From Myxococcales bacterium (GTDB taxonomy: Bacteria; Myxococcota; Myxococcia; Myxococcales; Myxococcaceae): 53,995 nt of DNA. A program made the position numbers and the translations under genes. Positions 42,253 through 49,642 of the stretch are shown here, piece by piece. The stretch is from assembly GCA_020846875.1 (NCBI GenBank), contig JADLDB010000134.1:1-53995 (forward strand), in the 5' to 3' direction. Each line of letters starts with the position of its first letter. The stretch's first letter is position 1. The notes under the pieces are model-generated. The model had not been told where the DNA came from. It saw nothing but the letters and a program-made list of their open reading frames with translations, and made no database searches.

Positions 42253-42631
42253 AAGCCAGGCTCTCCAGGAAGATGAGGTCACCCAGTCGGTGCGCCGGCG
42301 CCGTGCCCACCGCGAGACAGCTCCTCGGCTCGCGCGGAAGGACACGCGATGGCCGGGAGCACTCAAGTTGACAACTGCGCGTGGGTGCCCCGGAAGGCGT
42401 GAGACTGAGATGAGACAGTCGTCTCATTTTGAGTCCGCAACCTCTCGAAGTTCGGCGCGCGTTTTGGGTGTTTCTGAGACGACAGTCTCATCTCAGTCTC
42501 ACGGGAAAAAGCCGGTGGGCCTGCGCCCTGGTACTTCGGCGAAGTCCCGCTCGCGTCTTGAGGTGACTGGCGCAAGTCCGCAGCCTCCCCGTCGATGCGC
42601 GCGCCGGTTCGTCTCGCCCGCCGGCAGTGGT
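42253..42631. other. 379-bp intergenic stretch holding an inverted-repeat element
   Basis: No supported gene was found. The region holds the inverted repeat at 42399-42502 described separately. The flanks show ordinary codon-like composition but no start with a ribosome site. The stretch lies between a gene relic and a c-type-cytochrome-like lipoprotein gene and could be an insertion point. Confidence 0.55.
42399..42502. repeat. 104-bp element with 28-bp terminal inverted repeats
   Basis: The arms at 42399-42426 and 42475-42502 are inverted copies that differ at one of 28 bases, with a 48-bp loop between. Each arm also contains the palindrome TGAGAC-N4-GTCTCA. The arms are AT-richer than the surroundings. 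No transposase is present, so it could be a MITE- or REP-like element, or a large RNA hairpin. No target duplication was seen. Confidence 0.8.
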
Positions 42632-43165
42632 ATGCGCGCCTCGATGCGCCGCCTGCTCGCCTCGTCCCTCCTGTTGCTCGCCGCCTGCACGCGCGCCCCG
42701 GCCGCCGCGGCCCGCGACGCCTCCACGCTGAAGGCTGAAGCGCCGCTGCCGGAGTGCACCCTGGCCACGCCTTTGGTGCCGGGCGTCCCCGGCAGCCCGG
42801 GCCACCTCATCCCCTCGGAGTTGAACCCCAACGGCGCGAGTGAGCTGGCCGCGCTGATGCGCACCATGGTGGCCGACCTGGAGGCAGGCCGCGCCGCGCT
42901 GGAGAAGGGAGGGACGCCGCCGCCGCTGTGGAGCCGCCACCGGAAGCTGCGGTGCGCCTGGCCCACCGACTCGGCGGACCGCAACCCGCAGTTCGACGCG
43001 ATGGCCGTCACCTACCTCGCCCAGGTGCAGGCGCTGGACGCGAAGCCCACCCACCCGCGCGCCGCCTTCAACGCGGTGGTGACGGCCTGCCAGGCGTGCC
43101 ACGAGAACTCCTGCCCAGGCCCCATCGAGAGAATCGTCCAGCTCAAGGTGGCGGACGCGCCCTGA
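42632..43165 (+). CDS. c-type-cytochrome-like lipoprotein
   Basis: The 177-residue protein has a lipoprotein signal (LLLLAACTRAP) and a single C-terminal heme motif, CQACH in TACQACHENSC, close to the end as in class II c-type cytochromes (cytochrome c'), preceded by helical segments (ELAALMRTMVADLEAG, PQFDAMAVTYLAQVQ). It lacks the usual four-helix length, so the fold is not sure. Two extra Cys follow the heme motif. ATG 42632 or ATG 42644 can start it. It is followed by two zinc-ribbon membrane-protein genes. Confidence 0.8.
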   Translation: MRASMRRLLASSLLLLAACTRAPAAAARDASTLKAEAPLPECTLATPLVPGVPGSPGHLIPSELNPNGASELAALMRTMVADLEAGRAALEKGGTPPPLWSRHRKLRCAWPTDSADRNPQFDAMAVTYLAQVQALDAKPTHPRAAFNAVVTACQACHENSCPGPIERIVQLKVADAP

Positions 43166-43236
43166 CCCACCCGGGGGGAAGCCGCGCCGCTCCTCCGCGG
43201 GGCGCGGGACAGGGAGGTGCTACGCTCCCCCCTTCC

Positions 43237-43929
43237 GTGACGACTGCCGCGCTCTCTCCTCGCGAGGTGCACCGGCTGGCGCTCCTCCTGGAAGGGCGCT
43301 GTCCTTCCTGCGCGGAGCGGCTTCCGGGCGGCGTGGCCCTCGAGGGCAGCCAGTGCCCCCGCTGTGACACCTCCCTCCGCAACCCCCACGGCCCCCTCGA
43401 GGACTGGTACGCGCGCCGCACCTCCGCGCGGATGTGGGTGGCGGTGGTGCTGGTGGGCGCCGGGGCCTTCCTCACCGGCATGCTGCCGCTGGTGGCCTCG
43501 CTCCTGGTGCTGGCCGGGCTGGCGTGGATTCGCTTCACCATCATCGCCCCGGGCACGCGGCTGCTCTCCACCGGCCGGCGCATCGTCTCGCAGTGGACGC
43601 TCCGCCTCGGAGGCGGCGCCTTCGCCGCGGGCTGCTTCATCGTCATCGAGGCCCTGACGCTGCTCTCCTTCCTCGGCATGCCGCTCAAGGCCGCCATCGC
43701 CGCGGTGCAGGTGGCCTTCGCCGCCTGGTTCTCCCGCCGGTACCTGGCGTGGCAGACCCGTCGCGAGGCTGCGCGCGCCGGCGTGGCGGCCTGGGAGTGG
43801 GCGCTGGTGCTGGGCGCCGCCGCGGCCCTCGTGCTGGCGTGCGCGGTGCTCGTCGTCACCCTCGTCTGGGTGAAGGACGCGCTGGCGGCGGCGATGACGG
43901 CCGTGGACGGAGGGACCCTGGCGAAATGA
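43237..43929 (+). CDS. Membrane protein with N-terminal zinc ribbon
   Basis: The 230-residue protein has a zinc-ribbon of two CxxC pairs (CPSCAERLPGG and CPRCDTSL) in the first 45 residues, then four transmembrane helices (VAVVLVGAGAFLTGML to LVVTLVWVK). GTG 43237 was chosen. It overlaps the next gene, which has its zinc ribbon at the other end, by 4 bp (ATGA), so the two are translationally coupled and may form a complex. Function unknown. Confidence 0.8.
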   Translation: MTTAALSPREVHRLALLLEGRCPSCAERLPGGVALEGSQCPRCDTSLRNPHGPLEDWYARRTSARMWVAVVLVGAGAFLTGMLPLVASLLVLAGLAWIRFTIIAPGTRLLSTGRRIVSQWTLRLGGGAFAAGCFIVIEALTLLSFLGMPLKAAIAAVQVAFAAWFSRRYLAWQTRREAARAGVAAWEWALVLGAAAALVLACAVLVVTLVWVKDALAAAMTAVDGGTLAK

Positions 43930-44666
43930 TTCCCTTCGACGCCGCGTCCCGGTTGCTGGGCCTCGCCACGGCCAGCGGCACGCGCGCGGCCCTCTCGCTC
44001 CTCCTCCTCGCGGCCGGCGCGCGCCTCGGGAAGGTAGCCCTGCCCCCCGGCCTCGGCTTCCTCACCCACGACGCCGCGCTGGGCGCGCTCCTGGCCCTCT
44101 CGATTCTGGAGCAGGCCACCCAGCGCGACGACGACGTGCGGAAGTTGCTCGCCGTCCTCTCCTACGGCGTCCATGGCCTGGCGGGCACGCTGGTCGGCCT
44201 GGCTGCCCAGAAGTCCGTGGGCCTCGAGCACGCGCCGCCCGTCGCGCTGGGAGCCGCGGGCGCCGCCCTCGCCCTGCTGACACAAGGCGCGCGTCAGCGA
44301 CTGCACGACGCCCTGGGCGCCCTGGAGCACGACGTCGTCTCTCCGCGCCGGTGGCTGGTGCGCCTGGAGAACGGCGGCGTCCTCGGGGTGGCGGTGGCGG
44401 CGCTGCTCGCGCCCGTGGTGGCGCTGGCCTTCGTCCTGTCGGGCGCGGCGCTGACGGTGGCGGCCCTGGTGGCGGCGCGCAAGCTGGAGGGCCGCGCCCG
44501 GCGGCCCTGCCCCGCGTGTGGTGCCCGCATCCGCGAGGAGGCCTCCCGGTGCCCGAAGTGTCGCGCCGAGGTGGACCCGGTGACGTGGCGAGACCTGGGG
44601 TGGCTCCACCGCGCCGGCGCCCTGGCTTCCTCCGCGGCAACCTCGCTCGAGACTCCCTCGAGGTGA
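43926..44666 (+). CDS. DUF4126-like membrane protein with C-terminal zinc ribbon
   Basis: The 246-residue protein has an N-terminal region of about five helices resembling DUF4126 (RLLGLATASGTRAALSLLLLA), then a Leu/Ala-rich helix, and a C-terminal zinc ribbon (CPACGARIREEASRCPKC). ATG 43926 lies inside the stop of the previous gene (ATGA). The pair with opposite-end ribbons suggests docking of the two. Function unknown. It ends 4 bp before the convergent lipoprotein gene. Confidence 0.8.
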   Translation: MIPFDAASRLLGLATASGTRAALSLLLLAAGARLGKVALPPGLGFLTHDAALGALLALSILEQATQRDDDVRKLLAVLSYGVHGLAGTLVGLAAQKSVGLEHAPPVALGAAGAALALLTQGARQRLHDALGALEHDVVSPRRWLVRLENGGVLGVAVAALLAPVVALAFVLSGAALTVAALVAARKLEGRARRPCPACGARIREEASRCPKCRAEVDPVTWRDLGWLHRAGALASSAATSLETPSR

Positions 44667-44670
44667 CGCC

Positions 44671-45201
44671 TCACTCCTCGCGGTCGTTGACGTGCCGCCA
44701 GGGCAGCCCGCGGGTGACGACGCCTCCGTCGCCCAGCGCGCGGTCCTTCGTGCTGATGCTCCACACGTCCACCGTCTCGTCGCCGTCGAGGTTCCCCACG
44801 CAGGCCACCGTCACCTCGCAGGCGGGGCACTCGCCCTCGACGCCCAACTGCCCGGCGACGTCCTCGGGCAGGCGTTCGCGCAGCCACTCCGCCGTCACGC
44901 CGCGCGCGCGCGTGTCCGGGCCCACGCCCACCGACTCCTCCGGCGGAGGCGAGGGCTTGTCGTCCCGCCGAGTCACCTCGCCGGCGGCCGCGAAGAGGTA
45001 GAGGTACCGGTTGCCGGGCGCGGGCGAAAAACCCACCTCCGCGGGGTGCACGGAGAAGACGCCGCGCTCCTCCTTGAGCTCCACCTGCCGGCCGACGAGG
45101 GACCGCAGGTTGCCCCGGCACTCCGACTCGCGGGGCGGGCCGCGCAGCAGGTTGCAGCCGGCGAGGGACAGGCTGACGAGGACGGCGACGCCGGCGCGCA
45201 C
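44671..45201 (-). CDS. Lipoprotein with pilin-like C-terminal domain
   Basis: From GTG 45201 the 176-residue product has a classic lipobox (SLAGC) and then ESECRGNLRSLVGRQVELKEERG, which reads like the alpha1-C part of type IV pilins but without their hydrophobic alpha1-N. The C-terminal stretch CEVTVACVGNLDGDETVDVWSIST resembles the closing strands of PilA-like myxobacterial pilins (G-N-L-D-x-D...D-x-W-S-I). A lipidated, pilin-derived envelope protein is thus likely; it cannot assemble into a pilus by the usual helix. It is divergent from the acetyltransferase gene. Confidence 0.65.
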   Translation of the reverse strand: MRAGVAVLVSLSLAGCNLLRGPPRESECRGNLRSLVGRQVELKEERGVFSVHPAEVGFSPAPGNRYLYLFAAAGEVTRRDDKPSPPPEESVGVGPDTRARGVTAEWLRERLPEDVAGQLGVEGECPACEVTVACVGNLDGDETVDVWSISTKDRALGDGGVVTRGLPWRHVNDREE

Positions 45202-45300
45202 CAGGCCGCCATACCTCAGCCGGCGCGCGCGGACGAGCAGCGCGCCGAATAGGGGAAGTGCGACGGGACTGAGGTTAGGCTTCTCCTCTCGGGAGGCCCC

Positions 45301-45846
45301 ATGCGGCTCGTCACGCCCCGGCTGGTGCTGAGGAACTTCATCGAAGCGGACCTGGCGCGCGAGTGGGCGCCGCTCAAGCCGGTGGCGGCGGCGGTGCAGC
45401 CCTTCGACCTGCGCGACCTTCCGGCGGTGAAGCGGCAAGTCCACGACGCCATCGCCACCTGCCGCGAGGAGCCCCGCACCACCTGGGACCTCGCCGTCGT
45501 CGTTTCCGAGGGAGAGCGGCTCATCGGGCGGGCGGGCCTCAAGAGGGGGGAGCGCGAGCCCCGCGAGGCGCTGATGTGGTTCGTCTCGGACCCCTCCTCG
45601 TGGAACCAGGGCTACGCCCACGAGGCCCTCACCGCGCTTTTGGGCGCGGCCTTCGGCCCCCTGAAGCTGCACCGCGTCACCGCCGAGACGAGCCCGGGCA
45701 ACGCGGGCGCCGTGGGCCTCTTCGAGTCGCTCGGCCTGCGGCGCGAAGCCCACTTCGTGGAGAACGCCTTCGCGGGCGGAAGGTGGGTGGACACCGCGCT
45801 GTACGCGACGCTGGACCGCGAGTGGGCGGCCCGGCCGAAGCCGTAG
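45301..45846 (+). CDS. GNAT N-acetyltransferase (RimJ/RimL type)
   Basis: The 181-residue protein has the RimJ/RimL-like start (RLVTPRLVLRNFIEADL) and the acetyl-CoA motif region (WFVSDPSSWNQGYAHEAL), and NAGAVGLFESLGLRRE near the end as motif B. It would transfer acetyl groups to amines of proteins or small molecules. ATG 45301 fits. The convergent kinase gene ends 101 bp downstream, and a GC-rich hairpin-capable stretch between them could terminate both. Confidence 0.92.
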   Translation: MRLVTPRLVLRNFIEADLAREWAPLKPVAAAVQPFDLRDLPAVKRQVHDAIATCREEPRTTWDLAVVVSEGERLIGRAGLKRGEREPREALMWFVSDPSSWNQGYAHEALTALLGAAFGPLKLHRVTAETSPGNAGAVGLFESLGLRREAHFVENAFAGGRWVDTALYATLDREWAARPKP

Positions 45847-45947
45847 CTGCCGGCCAGGAGAAGCCGCGAGCCGTCCCCGCCGTCGCTGGGCGGCTGCTTC
45901 GGCCCAAGCGCCGCGGTGAGGGCCGAAAGGGCGTCTTCTCTCTCGAC

Positions 45948-47378
45948 TCAGCGTTGAGAGAACAGCCACCACAGCCCCACCAGCAGCGCGGCGATGGTGC
46001 CGATGAGCGCGAGGATGAGCGGCAGCCGCGACGGAGGGAGCGCCAGGTCCTCGGGTTGCGGCGGGGCCGCCTGCGGCCGCGGGTAGAAGGGGCCGGTGGG
46101 GGTCGCCGCCGGTGGAAGTTGTGTGTCCCCGCCGCCTCTGGCCAGCACCTGCCCGGGCTTCAAGGTGGAGTCCGTCACGTCCTTCGGCGGCGCCGGCACC
46201 GGGACGGGCGAGGTCCTCCGGAGCGCGTCAGGCACCGGCAGGCCGTACGGCTCGGTGGGCCGCGGCGGCGTCACCTGGGGAATGGGCAGCGCCCCCTGCG
46301 TCTGCGCGAAGGGGCTGTAGTGGTCCTCGGTGCTGACCTCTGCGGCGGGCCCATACACCGGCTCGCCCACCATCGTCTTCGCTTCGCCCCAGTCCCGCTT
46401 CGGCATCACCCCCGCGCCGGCCGAGGCCCGTACCGGCACCGGGCCCACCGCCTGCGGGCCGGACTGGGTGCGGGTGTCGAGCAGCCGCCGCAGCCTGCGC
46501 CGCGCCTCGTCCGCGTCGCCCAGCCGGTCCGGCACCTCGCGCGCCAGCAGCGACATCACCCACGCGTCCAGCTCGTCGGACAGCTTCGGGTTCCACTGCT
46601 TCGGCCGAATCGAGTCGTGCGCCATCTTCTGCGACAGCACCTCGATGGCGTTGGGTGCCTCGTGGGGCAGGTGCCCGGTGAGCAGTTGGTAGGCGATGCC
46701 ACCCACCGCGTAGAGGTCGGTGGCCGGCGTCAGCTTGAGCCCCATCACCTGCTCCGGCGCCATGAAGGCCGGGGTGCCGATGAGGGTGCCCGGGTTGGTG
46801 GGCCGAATCGAGCCTCCCGCGCGGTCCGCCTGCCTGGCCAGGCCGAAGTCGATGACCTTCAGCTTGTAGCCGCCTTCGGGCAGCGCCTCGAGGAAGACGT
46901 TGCCGGGCTTCAAGTCGCGGTGCACCACGCCCACCTGGTGGGCCGCGTGGAGCGCCGAGAGCAACTCCTCCAGGATGGGCCCGGCGGTGCGCACCGGTAC
47001 CGGCGCCTCGCGGGTGATGAAGGCGTCGAGCGGCTCGCCCACCAGCAGGTCCATCACGATGTACGGCTGCCCTGTCTTCGGCAGCGTGCCGAAGCCGAAG
47101 ATGTCCACGATGCCCGGGTGGCGAATGGCGTTGACGGTGCGCGCCTCGCGGATGAGCCGCTGCACCATGTCCGGGTCGTCCGCGTAGTCGGGCTTGAGCA
47201 CCTTGATGGCCACCGTCTTGCCGATGACGTTGTGCACCCCCCGGTAGACGATGCCCATCGCCCCTGCGCCCACCTGCGCCTCCACCAGGTAGCTGTCCAC
47301 CGTCGAGCCGACGAGTGGGTCCGCCCGGGCGGAAACCCCGAACTGGCGAATCGTCTCGTCCCCCACTCGGCTGGACAC
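45948..47378 (-). CDS. Membrane Ser/Thr protein kinase (Hanks-type)
   Basis: The 476-residue protein has a full kinase domain at about 25-280: GAGAMGIVYRG, VAIKVLK, HRDLKPGNVFL with the canonical Lys-Pro-x-Asn, IDFGLAR and AFMAPEQVMG. A long Pro/Ser-rich linker follows and one transmembrane helix at the very C-terminus (LPLILALIGTIAALLVGLWWLF), so the kinase is tail-anchored in the membrane. It is the fourth kinase in the window. GTG 47378 is used. The gene is divergent from the urea transporter. Confidence 0.93.
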   Translation of the reverse strand: MSSRVGDETIRQFGVSARADPLVGSTVDSYLVEAQVGAGAMGIVYRGVHNVIGKTVAIKVLKPDYADDPDMVQRLIREARTVNAIRHPGIVDIFGFGTLPKTGQPYIVMDLLVGEPLDAFITREAPVPVRTAGPILEELLSALHAAHQVGVVHRDLKPGNVFLEALPEGGYKLKVIDFGLARQADRAGGSIRPTNPGTLIGTPAFMAPEQVMGLKLTPATDLYAVGGIAYQLLTGHLPHEAPNAIEVLSQKMAHDSIRPKQWNPKLSDELDAWVMSLLAREVPDRLGDADEARRRLRRLLDTRTQSGPQAVGPVPVRASAGAGVMPKRDWGEAKTMVGEPVYGPAAEVSTEDHYSPFAQTQGALPIPQVTPPRPTEPYGLPVPDALRRTSPVPVPAPPKDVTDSTLKPGQVLARGGGDTQLPPAATPTGPFYPRPQAAPPQPEDLALPPSRLPLILALIGTIAALLVGLWWLFSQR

Positions 47379-47498
47379 GGTGCCCGCAACGCTACCCTGC
47401 CGGGGGGATGGGCGCGAACGGGGAGCGCCTTCGGCCCAGGGCCGGCCGATTTCGGGTGACGGCGCCCGTCCTGCTGCCGCAAAAGGAGGACGCCATTC

Positions 47499-48488
47499 AT
47501 GAGACTCGAGCTTCGTGCGGACGGCCTCGCCGTCGAAGGGAACGTGGCGCTCTCGACGCTCGACGCGGTGCTGCGCGGCGTCGGCCAGGTCATGCTCCAG
47601 AACAACACCTGGGCGGGGCTGCTCTTTGCCGCCGGCGCCTTCGCGGCGTCCCCGGCGGCCGGCGCGTCACTCCTGGCGGGAGCGACCATCAGCACGTTGG
47701 TCGCGGCGCTCCTCGGGGCGGACCGCGGCGACGTGCGCGCCGGCCTCTACGGCTTCAACGGCGCGCTGGTGGGCATCGCCCTGGCGGTGTTCCTGCGGAT
47801 GGACGCCTTCTTCTGGGCCTTGTTGGTGGGCGGCGCAGGGGGTGCGACCGTGGTGGCCGCGGCGCTGTCCCAGGCGCTGCGCGCGCACGCGCTGCCGGCG
47901 CTCACGGCGCCCTTCGTACTCGTCACCTGGGCCATCCTCGCGGGGCACCCTGGGCTGTCGCACCTGCGCGCGAGCGACGCGATGCCTGTCGCGCACCTGG
48001 CCGCGGCGGCGGCGGCGCCCGGCGCGGTGGCGCTCTCGACGCTGGCGGAGGGGACGGCGCGGGGCCTCGCGCAGGTCTTCGTGCAGGACCACCTGGCCAG
48101 CGCCGCGCTGGTTCTCGCTGGGCTGCTTTTGGCCTCCCGTCGCGCGGCGGCGGCGGCGGTGTTGGGGGCGCTCGGCGGTACCGCCGTGGGCGCCGCCCTG
48201 GGGGCTGGGGAACCAGCGCTGCGCACGGGCCTGTTCGGCTACAACTCCGCGCTCACGGCGGTCGCGCTGGTGGCGCTGCTTCCTTCCAGCCGGTGGGCCG
48301 CGCTCTACGCCCTCTTCGCGGTCGCCGCGACGGCCGTCGCTTCAGCCGCGACCTCGGCGCTGCTCGCGCCCCTCGGCCTGCCGGGCCTCACCGCGGCCTT
48401 CGTCGGGGTGACGTGGGGCGCGCTTCTGGCTGCGCCCGGCTTCGGCCGAGTCGTCCCTCGCGGCGCTGCGCCGAAGGGCGGGGGTTGA
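47499..48488 (+). CDS. Urea transporter (UT family)
   Basis: The 329-residue integral membrane protein repeats two halves, each with the UT selectivity signature: QNNTWAGLLFAAG with YGFNGALVGIAL and, in the second half, FVQDHL...with FGYNSALTAVAL. Such channels pass urea down its gradient. No urease gene is in the window. ATG 47499 follows an AAAAGGAGG ribosome site. The 3' end is followed by several hairpins before the convergent methyltransferase gene. Confidence 0.9.
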   Translation: MRLELRADGLAVEGNVALSTLDAVLRGVGQVMLQNNTWAGLLFAAGAFAASPAAGASLLAGATISTLVAALLGADRGDVRAGLYGFNGALVGIALAVFLRMDAFFWALLVGGAGGATVVAAALSQALRAHALPALTAPFVLVTWAILAGHPGLSHLRASDAMPVAHLAAAAAAPGAVALSTLAEGTARGLAQVFVQDHLASAALVLAGLLLASRRAAAAAVLGALGGTAVGAALGAGEPALRTGLFGYNSALTAVALVALLPSSRWAALYALFAVAATAVASAATSALLAPLGLPGLTAAFVGVTWGALLAAPGFGRVVPRGAAPKGGG

Positions 48489-48495
48489 GGCACAG

Positions 48496-48579
48496 CGGCG
48501 AAGTCGCCGCGCCCTCCCGCGTCCGGAGGCCAGGAGGGCGCGGACCACCGCGCTGGCGAAGCGCCTCTCTGCGCAGAGG
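48496..48579. terminator. Cluster of hairpins between convergent genes
   Basis: Three hairpins lie between the urea transporter and the convergent methyltransferase: CGGCG-AAGT-CGCCG (48496-48509), an exact 10-bp stem CGCGCCCTCC/GGAGGGCGCG (48508-48542, 15-base loop), and CCTCT/AGAGG (48564-48579). There is no T-run, so a bidirectional termination role is inferred from position only. Confidence 0.45.
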
Positions 48580-48634
48580 GCGTACGGGGAGCCGCCTCCT
48601 CTTTCGTGGTTTGGACGGGCGCGCCGTCCGGGCG

Positions 48635-49549
48635 TCAGGGTTTCGGGCTCGCGTGCTTCCGGCCCGAAGCCAGGAAGAAGAAGCCCGCCCCGAGGCTGAA
48701 CTCCGTGCCCTGCGCGTAGCCCTCCACCACCCGCCGCGCCGCCGCCAGGCCCCGCGCGTACTCCGCCTCGAAGAGGCCGGGCTCGCCCCCGCCCGCCAGG
48801 AAGGAGCGGCGCGTCTCCTCGCGCTCCCATGGCCACACGCCGCGCGCGAGGTCGTCCTTCGCCTCCGCGACGACTGCCCGCGCCTCTGGCTCGTCGTAGG
48901 GCGGGGCGATGACTGCCGCCTTGTCCGTCTGCCAGGCCCGCAGCTCCTCCAGCCCCGCCTGGGTGAAGAGCCTGGGCAGCAGCGCGCCGATGGAGTTGTG
49001 GCCCAGGCCCAGGCGCTCCTTCCCCCGGTAGCAGGTCAATTCGAAGCGCAGCAGCGCCACCGTCTCGTCCACGTCCTCGTGGAAGCGCGTGCTGCCCAAC
49101 ACCAGCGAGGACGCCTGGTTGACGGGCTCCGCCACCGCCACGAGGCCGCCGGGCACCACCACCCGCCGCAGCTCCTTCAGCACCGCCACCGGGTCCGGCA
49201 CGTGGAGCAGCACCGTCTGGCAGGTGGCGAAGTCGAAGGACGCGTCCGGGAAGGGCAGGGCCTGCGCGGTGCCCTCCACGTACTTCGCCGGAAGTCGCGC
49301 GCGGTCCGCCCTGGCCTGCGCTTCCTTCACCCACAGCGGCTCACGGTCGACGCCGGTCAACGTCGCGCCGGGCGCGCAGCGCGGAAGGAGCAGCCGCCCC
49401 CAGTGGCCGACGCCGCAGCCGACGTCGAGGACGCGCGTCACCCCGGACAGCGACCAGCGCCGCGCCATCAAGTCGAGGAAGTCGGCGTTCCACCAGAAGT
49501 CGCGCGTCTCGCGCGAGAGGTGGTCCGCGGAGTGGGGCTGTGGGTCCAT
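48635..49549 (-). CDS. Class I SAM-dependent methyltransferase
   Basis: The 304-residue protein has the methyltransferase motifs: RVLDVGCGVGHWGR (SAM loop), LTGVDREPLWV, GTAQALPFPDASFDFATCQTVL and VVVPGGLVAVAEP. It is a ubiE/UbiG-like fold with a C-terminal extension. ATG 49549 was chosen because it has an AAAGG site and the domain follows closely. It lies downstream of the FHA-Lon gene on the same strand, 93 bp away, but a functional link is not evident. The acceptor is unknown. Confidence 0.9.
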   Translation of the reverse strand: MDPQPHSADHLSRETRDFWWNADFLDLMARRWSLSGVTRVLDVGCGVGHWGRLLLPRCAPGATLTGVDREPLWVKEAQARADRARLPAKYVEGTAQALPFPDASFDFATCQTVLLHVPDPVAVLKELRRVVVPGGLVAVAEPVNQASSLVLGSTRFHEDVDETVALLRFELTCYRGKERLGLGHNSIGALLPRLFTQAGLEELRAWQTDKAAVIAPPYDEPEARAVVAEAKDDLARGVWPWEREETRRSFLAGGGEPGLFEAEYARGLAAARRVVEGYAQGTEFSLGAGFFFLASGRKHASPKP

Positions 49550-49642
49550 GACGAGGCCTTTCGTGCCCCCACGCGACGAGGAGGACACCGCCAGGCTGAC
49601 GCTCGAGTCGGAGGCGGGCGGACGCGCCAGGGCGCGGCAGGT

